60,000 bases of DNA from Bolinopsis microptera (Eukaryota; Ctenophora; Tentaculata; Lobata; Bolinopsidae): the NCBI RefSeq assembly GCF_026151205.1, contig NC_087072.1, positions 20,986,103 through 21,046,102 of the forward strand, written 5' to 3'. The position numbers were made by a program, and so were the translations under genes. Below, one piece after another: positions 31,684 through 42,181 of the stretch (position 1 is the first letter of the stretch; each line of letters begins with the position of its first letter). The notes under the pieces were generated by a model. It ran no database searches and was not told the origin of the DNA. It was given only the letters and a program-made list of their open reading frames with translations.

Positions 31684-34600
31684 GCCAGCCTCATAAATAC
31701 CTATTATTTCCTCCGATTTCAAAATAGGTATAGGTATTTATGGTTATTTAAAGGTTTTGTTATTTTTCAGTATTTTTCCCACTTTTAACATCATATATAT
31801 TCACACTTGTGTGTAGTCGTTTTACATTTGGTTGCATATAGCGAGCTCTGTTATCAGCTGTTGTAACTTGCGATAAGAAGTGCTTGTCTTTTAGTGTGAT
31901 CGTTGTGTAGCCTGTATACAAGAACTGTACATTGGAATATACACGATGCAGTACTCATACCATGAACATACGAAGCATTTGGTCGATGACCCCGATAATG
32001 ATGATCTGTTTAGTGCCAGACATGCAGATCAGGTAGCGAGAGCTACAAACAGTGTTTTTAATGAAATGTGCCATGAACTGGATGTTAAGGAATACGGAGA
32101 TCTAGTATTGAAAAACCTGAACAAGCGATCAGTTTCGAAAGAAAAACTGTGTAATTGGCTGCAAACTGTTTGTTTCATTTTGAATCGTTATGCGGCTCCT
32201 CATTTGCAAATGGCTGCGGAGAGAGTAGATAAACAGAACATTTCAGTAATCGCGGAGCAGAAAACTGTCATTGATTTGCAGAAGCAGCTCATTGAAAAGA
32301 AGGACGAAGAACTCAAGTCTGTTCAAACAACTGTGCAGACAGAAATGAAATCATATTCTTCTGCCCTGAAAAAGACTTGTGCAGCTGCTCTTACGCCAAA
32401 GAAGATCTGTACTGCAGTTAAGACAATAGCTGAAAAGGATGAAAGAAGCAGAAACGTCGTAATCTACGGAATAAGTGAATCCGACGGCGAGAAGTTAGAA
32501 AACAAAGTTGCTGAAGTTCTTGGTGAGATAAACGAGAAACCTTCTTTTCGTGACTGTTGTAGAGTTGGTCTGAAGAGAGTGGGCACATTAATACGACCAA
32601 CTAAACTATCTCTAAATAGCTCTGACATGGTTACTCAGGTGCTGCGAAAAGCGAAACTACTACGCACAAAAGAGGGCTATAAAAGTATCTACATTTGCCC
32701 AGACAGATCAGTGGAAGAAAGGAGAGCTTACAAGAAGCTCTGGGAGGAATTGAAAGAGAAGAGGAAAGCAGAGCCTAACAGAGTTCATTTCATAAGGAAC
32801 AATAAGATTGTCAGCTCTGATAAGAACAGTGTATCAGCCTCGTCTGAAGAAATTTGAACTGTTTCACATTCTTCACCACACATTTATTTTATCACAATTT
32901 TGTTTCACATTTTAAAAAATCATATCGGGGCCATGTAATTGCGGGCACGTTTTACTGTGCAGTACCGTGTTTGGTCTCCCGACAGATTTTACAGACGGGG
33001 GCAATATTTTATTCGAGTTTATTTCATTCGTTGTAATTGCTGTACTCTGTAAAGTTTGAAAAGTATTTAATAAAAAAAAAAAAATTATATTCATTGCATT
33101 CAACCAATTTTTGGGGTTGGGAAAAATTGGATTTTTTGCCTTTGTGTACCTTAAACTTGTATTGGGTTGTATAGGGTTTTTAATTTGATCAAAGGATTAT
33201 GAACAGTTGAGACTAGAAAAAGGTTGCTTATATAGACGTTTCTGAACATTTTGAACAATAATTAAAAATACTCCCAAAAAAATTGTTTAATAAAAAAATT
33301 GCAAGTAAAAATCTTGTCATGAAAAAGATTTCAAAACCTCAGTGGAAATGTCGGAAATGGTAGCTTCAATCTTGCCTCCACGTTCATCTCGCAACCCGAT
33401 TGCATGGATAATCTCAGCGATGAGGACGTAAGTTTGATCAAACTCTCGACCAGCACCATTAATAAAATCTACAGACTAACCCTTAACTTCAAAGACAGTC
33501 CAAAAGTAGATAACTAGTTTCCTCTTTCAGCCCTTCCTTTCTTTCTTTTTTCCCTTTAGGGTTACAGTGAAATCAGCGAAGCAGAAAGTCCGAGCAGTAA
33601 CATTATCATAAGGACTGGAGTAAGGTGGCGTGACGTAAGGGTTGACGTTAAGTACTAAAAGTGATTTACCTTACTTAGTTAAGATTTATCATTTAACAGT
33701 CGACATTATGATCAGGTTACTAATTTACACCCGTGAATTTATGAATATTTCGCACTGACACGTATTATGATCGTATTCATTCACTGTTAGTACTACGTTG
33801 GAAAATAATAGTTCGGTGCGAAGTTCATTTCAAAAGATTAGATGAAGTTAAGTTTTAGGTACTTTATGTAAGTTTGACCAATCATTCCAAATATTTTTTG
33901 TAGATGCCATTCCAAGAGTGAGGGGTATCAGGAAACCTCTCCAAAAAGTTAGCAAATGATACGTTTAAGTTCCGCAGTAAGCGAATTTCATTAGTCGATC
34001 AATTAATTATTACTGATGAACCCGTGGGACTTGTTTTAGGTCAATATTTTACACGCCGTTGGCATGAAAAGTTTATTGTGAAGTTTATTTGATTTTATTA
34101 ATTTAGGGTAATTTAATTTTATAAAGTTAATTCAATTTTATGTTTAAACATTTTCATTATTTTAGACTAGATGTTGATTGTAGATGTGGATATTAACAAA
34201 GGAAACAACTTCATAAAAGTTCAAAATTTGTCTACATAGTATACAGCACTGAAAGATAAAATCAATTTCTGGTTCAACTGCTATGTAGTGTCCCAAAACG
34301 CATCAACAGAGTTGCAAACTCTGGAGACCCTCGGAGGAGTCAGTTGACAGCCTTGTGTTGGCAGTGTTGTAGAATACTTTGTATAATGAGTTCACACTCA
34401 CACTCACAGTTACATACTCCACCAGCCAGGCGTCGCCACCACTCGTTAACAGCGTGATGCAATTTAAATGGCTCCCCACAAGCCAGCTAGGGTGATCATG
34501 GTCGAATGTGAAGGGAAGGAGAGTATATCTGTCATTGTCGGCCCTTCCTTTTACGTCCAGTCTCCCAAGATAGGCCCAGTTATCTCCCAAAAGCATGATA

Positions 34601-37600
34601 ATGATGTCGTCATCTGTCCCCGCATGTCTCCTGTTGCTTGTCTTCACCCATACTGTGTATCGGACAGCATTGCACGAATAAAGCACAACACAAATTATAG
34701 TCAAGCTCAGTAGACTGATCATCATGTTTTTTAGAAATTATCTAAACACCAAGAAAAAATTTCTGGGAATAATGGATGCCAAATCAAAGTTATTGTATTT
34801 AAATAAAAACGAGCGTGATATTTTAACGTGAGGAACATGTACTCATTTAGTTAATTAATGGAGGGAGCTGTTTCATTTACCACGAATCCTTAAATCATTT
34901 CTCAGTTAATTTGTAGGTAAGATAAGCTGATGAAACACACTATAACCCACGCATAAATAATTACTTTACTCGCTGTTTACACTTCACAACGAATGTGTTC
35001 ACGGTTTTGGTTGAATTGAGGGGGGGGGGGGGGGGGGTTCACCCTGATTTTTTGTGAAACTTGGTTTCGAGATAGCAGTTGACCAACAAACTAGGACCGG
35101 TGACCGAACTTTTGAGGGGGTCCCGGACCCCAACCGCCAAACGGTGCCCGCGGGGCAGCCACGCCCATATTTGGTCCAAATTAGGCCCAATTTAGCCAAA
35201 TACCCTGAACATGCCCAAAACCCAGATTTTAGGTGCTCTACTTGTAGCTAGTGATCCCCCGAACTAGTATATGAAATTTCATCAAGATTGGATAAAAAAT
35301 GACTGAGCTAAAAACCATATGCCATATTTGGGCATACGCACCTAATTTGATCGATTCTGGCCCATAAATTGGTCAAATATCAATATTTTTGAATGAAACC
35401 AACTTTATATGAAAGTTAAGCCTAAACTACACATTCTCTATGATTGTCAGCTCAATATCTACCCAATTGTGGATTCTGTGTTCAAATAATCGCAAAAAAT
35501 GAACAAAATCGCCCATATCTCAGTTCGCAATATTTGCGAAACTGACTTCGCTCAAAACAATAGAACTCAATAGGGTTTCAATATTTTTTCATGAAATTTT
35601 CAGAATCAACTTAGAATTGCCTCATGACCTTAAGTTTTGGGACAGAATTTTGAGTTAGGCCTTTAAAAAAATTGGGCGGCCAAATTCTGAAATTTGTTCA
35701 GGGTATTTGGCTAAATTGGGCCTAATTTGGACCAAATATGGGCGTGGCTGCCGTTTGGCGGTTGGGGTCCGGGACTCCCTCAAAAGTTCGGTCACTGGTC
35801 CTAGTTTGTTGGTCAACTACTATCTCGAAACCAAGTTTCACAAAAAAATCAGGGTGAACCCCCCCCCTTAATCAACCTTTCATTGCCAAAAAATGTGCTA
35901 TTCTTTGTCGGTGCAGTTTTTTTTCTCTGCTCATTTTGGGTTAAATTGACTACCAGTTAAAGGTCAGGGGTCAAGAGTGGGGTTAAATTTGATACATAAA
36001 ACTTTCTTAGATTCAATATTAAATTGCAGTTAAATTGTAGCTAAAGCTGCCAGGTTGTACATTTTTAACAGTGTTATTTTAAAATGAAAATTAGGCATTA
36101 CCCGGAAAACCGGATGAGATAAGGAGCAAATATTATATAACATTGTTCATGAACCAATTTGTGTTGCACGTTGTATAATCAAAAGTACGGACTTTTGTCA
36201 AATTCAAACGTACTCCATTTTACCAACTTATAAAAATTTCACATTAAACGAACTTAAATCACGATTCTAAATTGTCCTTGCAATAGCATCAGGGTAGCAT
36301 GAAACGTGAACAAAAGAAGTTTCCAGCATGAACCAAGGAGAAAAGTGGTTTCTAGGAATCCACTTTCATAAGCATTTCTTAACCCACTCGCCTGCTGACG
36401 TAACCTTGTTAGCCTAAAACTTGACCACTATAGACTATAGACATAAAGTTGATCACTAGACATATAAAACTTGACCACTATAGACTATAGACATAAAGTT
36501 GATCACTAGACATATAAAACTTGACCACTAGACATTAACTTGGCGTCTTGGCCACTAGAGTCTAGGCATAAACTTGACCACTACTAGACAAACAATGGAT
36601 TATGAAATCGTGCAGTAGGTGAAATCAGTGCTGTTATTGATTGTCACTTGTCAGATGGTACACGTATTCTAGTTCGACACGCACTCTACTTCTAGTTCGA
36701 CACGCACTCTAGTTCGAATCTGGTATATCATGCGTTGTCGCAAAAGTTGGTATGGCACGAACAACTGTTCGCGATCAGTTTTTCGCGATCAGTTGTTCGT
36801 GAACAGGGGTCGGGCTATCTGGATACTGCCGAAAGTATGAAGGCTATATCAGTAGACACAATTACCGAACACAGGGCATTGGCTCGACCTCCGAGACAGG
36901 ATATTCAAAATTATGTAATCAATCACTATACATCCACGATCATATGATCAAAACACAAAACTTTGAAATATACTTTTTCTGTTTGAGATTTGAATTATGT
37001 TGCTGTAATGTTTCAAATTATATTTTAAATGTTTTTCAAAAAATGAAATTTTTTCACTCAAAATCTTCTGAAACGTCAAAAAATTACTTTTAGCTGCCCA
37101 AGACGATCTTTGGGAAAATACATATATAGGTGGGGGGGGGGGGGCAACGTTTTGTAGATTAAGGTAGATAAAAGTATAATGTCATCCATTTTTTTTGCGA
37201 ATTCTACTCTACTTTATTCTACTTTATTCTACTTTATCCTACGTTGGCCCCCAAAGTTTTATAGATTCAGGTAGATGAAAGTATAATGTCATCCTTTTTT
37301 TTTGCGAATTCTACTCTACTTTATTCTACTTTATTCTATTTGGCTCCCCCCCCCCCCCCCCCCTATAGGTATTTATGTATACTTATGAGGTTGGCCACCC
37401 CCCCCCCCCCCCCCTATAGGTATTTATGTATACTTATGAGGTTGGCCACCCCCCCCTATAGGTATTTATGTATACTTATGAGGTTGGCGCCCCCCCCCCC
37501 CCCCCCCCCCCCCCAGCTCATCAATACCACTGCTAATTAATAACGAGTGTGAGATTATCATAACCTATTAAATTGGTTCTTTTGCGATAGTCAAAACGCG

Positions 37601-40600
37601 ACAACTAGCGCTGGATGGCGACAACTAGCGCTATCCAGCGCTAGTTGTCGCCATCCAGCGCTAGTTGTCGCCATCCAGCGCTAGTTGTCGCTATCCAGCG
37701 CTAGTTGTCGCTGGCTATGCAACACTGTCGCACGCGATAGTTTGCGATGGCCAGCGCAACTGGCCATCGCAGAAAACAGTTCGATAACTAGCGCTGGATA
37801 GCGACAACTAGCGCTGGCCAGCGCTGGCCATCGATATCCAGCACAAAATTTTTGCGCTATTACTCGTCAGCTAGCGCTGGCCAGCGCTAGCCAGCGCTAA
37901 CCAGCGCTAACCAGCGCTGGCCAGCGCTAACCAGCGCTAGCCAGCGCTAGCCAGCGCAATGTATCAAAATCATATACTTGCGATATTACTCGGATGATGA
38001 TTAATCACTTTACACTCGACTGTCACGTGACTTTTTTAACCCATTCTCTGACTCTAGCTGGTTCTGAACGACTTTTCTAAACCCTAACCCTCTAATCTGA
38101 TCCCAACCCTAACCCTAACCCAATCCTTAACAAAAACATAATATGCTGAAACCCTAACCCTAACGAGAAATTAGACTAACTTCCTTATACGGTCATATCA
38201 CGTGATCGATACAGTTTTTCGCCAATATCTCGTCAGGAGAGCATTTTAACCCTATGTCATGGGAGTTGATTCGGAATTAGCGTCCGAAAATACATTGCAT
38301 TGATTGTTGATTGAAGTTGGTTACAACCATCGGGGGCCCTTTTAGAACAATCTCGAAGATCGACTGTAGAGTGATTTAGCACGCTCGATATTAGTATTAC
38401 TCGTCAGCCAGCGCTGGCCATGAGCGCAATATAAATGCGATATTATTCGTCAGCTAGCGCTGGCTAGCGCTGGTTAGCGCTGGTTAGTGCTGGCTAGCGC
38501 TGGTTAGCGCTGGCTAGCGCTGGTTAGCGCTGGTTAGCGCTAGTTAGCGCTGGCTAGCGCTGGTTAGCGCTGGCTAGCGCTGGCCAGCGCTAGCTGACGA
38601 GTAATAGCGCAAAAATTTTGCGCTGGATATCGATGGCCAGCGCTGGCCAGCGCTGGCTATCGCTTAGCGCTGGCCAGCGCTAGTTGTCGCTATCCAGCGC
38701 TAGTTGTCGCTATCCAGCGCTAGTTATCGAACTGTTTTCTGCGATGGCCAGTTGCGCTGGCCATCGCAAACTATCGCGTGCGACAGTGTCGCATAGCCAG
38801 CGACAACTAGCGCTGGATAGCGACAACTAGCGCTGGATGGCGACAACTAGCGCTGGATGGCGACAACTAGCGCTGGATAGCGACAATTATCGAACATATA
38901 TATTTTGCACTGGCCAGCGTTATCCAGCGCTGGATAGCGACAACTAGCGCTGGATGGCGACAACTAGCGCTGGATAGCGCTAGTTGTCGCCATCCAGCGC
39001 TAGTTGTCGCGTTTTGACTATCGCAAAAGAACCATTAAATTGTCTGTTCTTACAAACTCTAACTGCTCTAACTGCTAACATATTGTGCCAGGAAGTGACT
39101 GAGCACGACACACTGCGCACTTTTGTGCCGACCCTGCTGAGGGAGGATGACGTGTCCGTTCTAACGGAGACAGTCAGGTTGTTGAGAGCTGCTCTCGCTC
39201 TGGAGACGGACATCTCAGACAGGTGGCGCAGAGTCCTCCCTGATGACACCGTCGAGCGTCTTATTCACATTATCCAGGTTCATTAAGTGGGACTTTAGCG
39301 CAACAATTCGGAGTTAGTTGATTTTTAAACTTTTAATTTAGTACGAGAAGAACAATCGATGATCTGATGAGAGCTAGTGATTTCGTTCAGTCCCAATTTA
39401 ATACCACGTTTACTAAAAGAACAATAAAACGTGTTGTATCTAGAGCACGCTTAATATGACGAGTGTACGAGCGTCAGTACTAAAGGAGCACTGCGCCATG
39501 ATGCTAGAGATTCTCTTCTACCAAGATGAGCAACTTCTCGCTAACTCAGCCTACACCGTGTTCCCCATAGTGGATATCCTCCAGAACCGGAGTAGTCAGA
39601 GTCTGGAGGAGCCTCTCTTGAGGTGTCTGCAGTACTTGTGTGAGGAGAAACGGGCTGTCACCAACATGTCCCAGTGTCCAGGTACTTGTCACTTTGTTCT
39701 GTCACCAACATGTCCCAGTGTCCAGGTACTTGTCACTTTGTTCTGTCACCAACATGTCCCAGTGTCCAGGTACTTGTCACTTTGTTCTGTCACCAACATG
39801 TCCCAGTGTCCAGGTACTTGTCACTTTGTTCTGTCACCAACATGTCCCAGTGTTCAGTTACTTGTCACTTTGTTCTGTCACCAACATGTCCCAGTGTCCA
39901 GGTGCTTGTCACTTTGTTCTGTCACCAACATGTCCCAGTGTCCAGGTACTTGTCACTTTGTTCTGTCACCAACATGTCCCAGTGTCCAGGTACTTGTCAC
40001 TTTGTTCTGTCACCAACATGTCCCAGTGTCCAGGTACTTGTCACTTTGTTCTGTATCTTTTTCCTTATCAATATGCGGATACCGCTAAGCTTCACTGCCC
40101 AGGTCTCCCTAAGGTGCTGCACAGAGTGATGTCACAGAAGATCGAGCACGGTTTGACGGCAGTGTGTTTGTCTCTAATCTGCACTCTTCTCACCTCTCAG
40201 GCTACCGATGAGATGTGTGCCTGGCTGGAGAAGGATTGTAATATCACCGAATCTGCTATCAGGACCCTGCATAGCATTATTCTTGATGACGAGTTAGTGT
40301 TTTTAAGAATACTCTTCTTATCACCAACTCATTTTTTTTTCATTTTACATTTTAGTTTTACCTTTTATTTTGATAGCAGCTTTCAGAGATGGCCCCAACT
40401 TTTTTGTTGTTACCTCTGGTTACTCCTTGTTACCCCTGGTTACTCCTTGTTACCCCTGGTTACTCCTTGTTACCCCTGGTTACTCATTGTTACCCCTGGT
40501 TACTCATTGTTACCCAGTCACATTTTTCTTCAGAGAGGAACGAGAGAACAAGAGTTCTGAGATTTCTTCGAATATTAGCGGTGTTACAAGAGCAAGTGAA

Positions 40601-42181
40601 TCGTGTATAACCGAGACTGACAGTTCTAAAGTCGCAGAGAATGGTCCAGGTAATCTACAAGCGATGTCCAATTAATCATAATGTGCCCTATTTTCTGAGG
40701 TCAGACAACAATATAATCATTTTTTTTGGAAATTATTTTTTCTGATGGCTACTTTCAATTAGGACTGTTCAATTAATTTTAAAAGTTAACATTTAAGACT
40801 TTCAATTGATGTTGTTTAGAAATTCTGTTATACTAAATCATTGTCTTTACGGAATAACATTATTTAATGGTTCAGATAATCAAATTAAAGAAGGTCCTTC
40901 ACAAGAAGGAGAGATAAACGGACACGGTCAAAATGAAGGAGCGATAAGAAGGCAGCTCTCAAATAATGAAGAACCCCCAAATGAGGGGGAACCCCCAAAT
41001 GAAGACGAACCTAATCAGAGAAATGAAGGACACATAGAGACACCGACCCCCAAATCAGCAGGACCGTTTGAGAATAGAACCCTACACCCCTATCCGATTA
41101 GTTACCCCTACTTACGGCACTCCGTGTGCACTCCCAACTCCTTCATCACAGTAAGTCTTATTTGTTTATATGTAAATAATACATCATATCTTGCATTAAA
41201 CTTTCGTAGGAGTCATAAACAGATAATAGTAAGGGCTGATATATGGTAGTCTTACGATAAGCAGAAGTGTTATTCATTAACCAACACCCACCACCCAATC
41301 CAATATCTACTCATGTCACGTGACGCAATGTTACAAAACTAGAACCGGACCAGTTCTGGTCCAGTAACTGATGCTTTGACTTGTTTACTGGCCAATTGCC
41401 AATTGGTCTTTTGGTTTTTTAAACTTTTTCCTCTTGGTCTCTTGTCAAGGCATTTCAGAGTCTTAACCTGGTAGATTAGAAAATTTATACGCTGCTTTTC
41501 ACCTTTATTGTATAATAAAGTGTGTTGATAACTAACCGCCTTCAGATCGAACGCCAACACTCCACAGTCCACCCTGTCCACTCCCTACTCAATACAGCAG
41601 CGCGTCATCTACACGCCGAGTGAGCGGCGTGTGCGGCGCGCCACCTCGGAGCCCAGTCGGCCTATAATCAAGGTGTGCAGAGATATGTCCTGGAACTTCC
41701 TGTATACTCTCGCTAACCATGTCCCTCAAGAGGGTTCCTGTGTTCTGAGGTTTGTTCTTTACTTTCTAAATTAGTGTTATTGATTCTATTTTGAAGCCTT
41801 ATGTGTTATACTGTGTAGTAATATCGATACTTTTAAAGTATACAGTAATGACACAGTGACCGAGAGGTGCTTCACTTTTTAACAATTAATGATAAATCAC
41901 TGTAGATGATACAGATGATCTACAAATAAAACCCCCACTTTGCATCACCTCCCTCCCCACTGCAACCTGCTTTCACCGTCTTACTATTCAATTTTAAACG
42001 GTGTTATTATCATTACAGGTACATATCAGACTGTATTAAAGATCTGATCAGTTGTTTTCAATCTGAAGGTGACAAACACGTTGAGTTAGCTATGCTTTAT
42101 AAACAGCACTTGGACAAATACCTACACTTTTCTAAGTCAAGCACTTTGCTGAACAAGTACATCACCTGTCACACCCGCTGA
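30789..42181 (+). CDS. SAAL1: SAAL1-like ARM-repeat protein, nine coding exons found, start not found
   Basis: Exons 30789-30890, 31350-31553, 39092-39277, 39444-39681, 40103-40292, 40534-40649, 40876-41150, 41568-41749 and 42019-42181; all phases agree, 551 codons plus stop. Exon 1 (NTAYSQCWVLKALVALSSQT) and exon 2 (ELENEFCQLWDMSSDKHVGS, then REVSLGIIANLMCH) match the family's YSKHW and LDEEMENEICRVWDMS...LREICVGILGNMAC region. Later exons are alpha-helical ARM-like sequence (LTETVRLLRAALALE), an Asn/Glu/Pro-rich low-complexity stretch (exon 7) and a helical C-terminus. Human SAAL1 is 474 residues and has been linked to synoviocyte and tumour-cell proliferation. Intron 2 is 7.5 kb and full of mobile elements; intron 4 is built from amplified copies of its own 5' splice site. 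The assignment is strong for exons 1-3 and inferred by frame for the rest. Confidence 0.75.
31650..31682. repeat. Poly-G tract (about 33 nt)
   Basis: Pure G run in SAAL1 intron 2, followed by AGCCAGCCTCATAAATACC, which is the reverse complement of the unit next to the poly-C tracts at 37340-37514. Length may be an assembly artefact. Confidence 0.9.
31804..33085 (+). mobile_element. ORF1-only LINE-derived element (half-LINE) with poly-A tail
   Basis: About 1.28 kb containing a single intact ORF, then a 3' UTR with AATAAA fused to an A-run at 33069-33084. TATATTCA occurs at 31796-31803 and 33086-33093 and may be the target duplication (AT-rich, so weak). There is no ORF2 or RT, like mammalian HAL1 elements or a processed ORF1 transcript. 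Confidence 0.6.
31946..32857 (+). CDS. LINE ORF1-like protein (coiled coil, RRM, C-terminal domain)
   Basis: 303 residues, intact. Residues about 85-140 form a coiled coil (VIAEQKTVIDLQKQLIEKKD). From about 165 there is an L1-ORF1/transposase_22-like RRM and C-terminal domain: ERSRNVVIYGISESDGEKLE, FRDCCRVGLKR, IRPTKLSLNSSDMVTQVLRK, then YKSIYICPDRSVEERRAYKK. In active elements such proteins form trimers on LINE RNA. It lies alone in the SAAL1 intron in sense orientation. A domesticated role is possible but not shown. Confidence 0.75.
   Translation: MQYSYHEHTKHLVDDPDNDDLFSARHADQVARATNSVFNEMCHELDVKEYGDLVLKNLNKRSVSKEKLCNWLQTVCFILNRYAAPHLQMAAERVDKQNISVIAEQKTVIDLQKQLIEKKDEELKSVQTTVQTEMKSYSSALKKTCAAALTPKKICTAVKTIAEKDERSRNVVIYGISESDGEKLENKVAEVLGEINEKPSFRDCCRVGLKRVGTLIRPTKLSLNSSDMVTQVLRKAKLLRTKEGYKSIYICPDRSVEERRAYKKLWEELKEKRKAEPNRVHFIRNNKIVSSDKNSVSASSEEI
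33404..33634 (+). other. Possible alternative first exons of SAAL1 (acidic)
   Basis: ATG at 33404 reads MDNLSDED to a GTAAGT donor at 33428. After a pyrimidine-rich CCCTTTAG acceptor, 33560 continues GYSEISEAESPSSNIIIRTG to GTAAGG at 33620 (or 15 nt later after VRWRD). Both joins are phase 0, as is the next SAAL1 exon at 39092. No transcript evidence. Confidence 0.35.
34303..34725 (-). CDS. Secreted single PLAT/LH2-domain protein, intronless, nested antisense in SAAL1 intron
   Basis: 140 residues. An N-terminal signal peptide (MMISLLSLTIICVVLYSCNA) is followed at once by a PLAT/LH2 beta-sandwich: RYTVWVKTSNRRHAGTDDDI with the GTD turn, IMLLGDNWAYLGRLD, PSWLVGSHLNCITLLTSGGD and AWLVEYVTVSV. 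PLAT domains bind lipids or proteins and occur as small stand-alone secreted proteins in invertebrates. The start at 34723-34725 gives the signal peptide. It lies wholly within SAAL1 intron 2 on the opposite strand. The frame is clean and the composition gene-like. Confidence 0.7.
   Translation of the reverse strand: MMISLLSLTIICVVLYSCNAVRYTVWVKTSNRRHAGTDDDIIIMLLGDNWAYLGRLDVKGRADNDRYTLLPFTFDHDHPSWLVGSHLNCITLLTSGGDAWLVEYVTVSVSVNSLYKVFYNTANTRLSTDSSEGLQSLQLC
35015..35868. mobile_element. Foldback/MITE with about 190-bp terminal inverted repeats
   Basis: 35020-35215 (poly-G, GGTTCACCCTGATTTTTTGT, GGTCCCGGACCCCAACCGCC, AATTTAGCCAAATACCCTGA) returns as reverse complement at about 35695-35868, ending in poly-C. 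Outermost GGTTGAATTGAGGGG versus GGTTGATTAAGGGG. No coding capacity seen inside. Confidence 0.8.
36416..36575. repeat. 52-bp tandem repeat, about three units
   Basis: AAAACTTGACCACTATAGAC, ATAAAGTTGATCACTAGACA repeated. The later unit is shortened. Confidence 0.8.
36655..36850 (+). repeat. Relic related to the MIX23-intron MULE
   Basis: TCTAGTTCGACACGCACTCT words resemble the GTAGTGCGACACG ends. The plus strand encodes GSGYLDTAES, close to RTGYLDAAES in the MULE fragment. Confidence 0.35.
37130..37515. repeat. Tandem repeats with poly-G/poly-C tracts
   Basis: A roughly 115-bp unit (GTAGATxxAAGTATAATGTCATCC ... TTCTACTCTACTTTATTC) occurs twice (37152-37330). A roughly 60-bp unit (CCTATAGGTATTTATGTATA, CTTATGAGGTTGGCC) then occurs three times, separated by C-runs of 7 to about 25. 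Confidence 0.9.
37575..39033. mobile_element. AGCGCT-rich foldback transposon with 8-bp target duplication
   Basis: Begins GGTTCTTTTGCGATAGTCAA and ends with its reverse complement, and is flanked by identical ATTAAATT at 37567-37574 and 39034-39041. The arms of several hundred bp are built from dozens of palindromic words such as CCAGCGCTAG, TTGTCGC and CTGGATAGCGACAA. An 8-bp duplication is the size made by hAT, P and Merlin-type transposases. It ends 50 bp before the SAAL1 exon-3 acceptor region. A family-2 MITE is nested at the centre. Confidence 0.9.
37993..38394. mobile_element. MITE family 2, copy A, nested in the AGCGCT foldback
   Basis: Homologous (inverted) to 42674-43048. Subterminal inverted repeat AATCACTNTACACTCGACTG / AATCACTCTACAGTCGATC; CCCTAA-rich interior; two TCACGTGA. 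TATTACTCG lies at 37984-37992 and 38395-38403, compatible with a 9-bp duplication. Confidence 0.8.
39661..40056 (+). repeat. 44-bp tandem array amplifying a SAAL1 exon end and 5' splice site
   Basis: Nine units starting at 39661 and every 44 bp to 40013. Each unit holds the last exon bases CCAACATGTCCCAGTGTCCA followed by G|GTACTTGTCACTTTG. The first unit is the exon-4 end (39681) with its donor; the other eight make up nearly all of the 421-bp intron. One unit (39837) has CAGTTACTT in place of CAGGTACTT and another (39881) CAGGTGCTT. Confidence 0.95.
40411..40515 (+). repeat. 20-bp tandem repeat in SAAL1 intron 5
   Basis: About five units of TTACCCCTGGTTACTCCTTG, the later ones with CATTG. 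It fills most of the 241-bp intron. Confidence 0.9.

Noticed and set aside
39278-39443. Extra SAAL1 exon after 39342
   Set aside because: An acceptor-like TTTAG exists, but the required phase hits a stop before any donor; joining 39277 to 39444 restores phase.
39661-40056. CRISPR-like regular repeats
   Set aside because: Units are directly contiguous at 44 bp with no unique spacers, in a eukaryotic intron; it is a tandem duplication.
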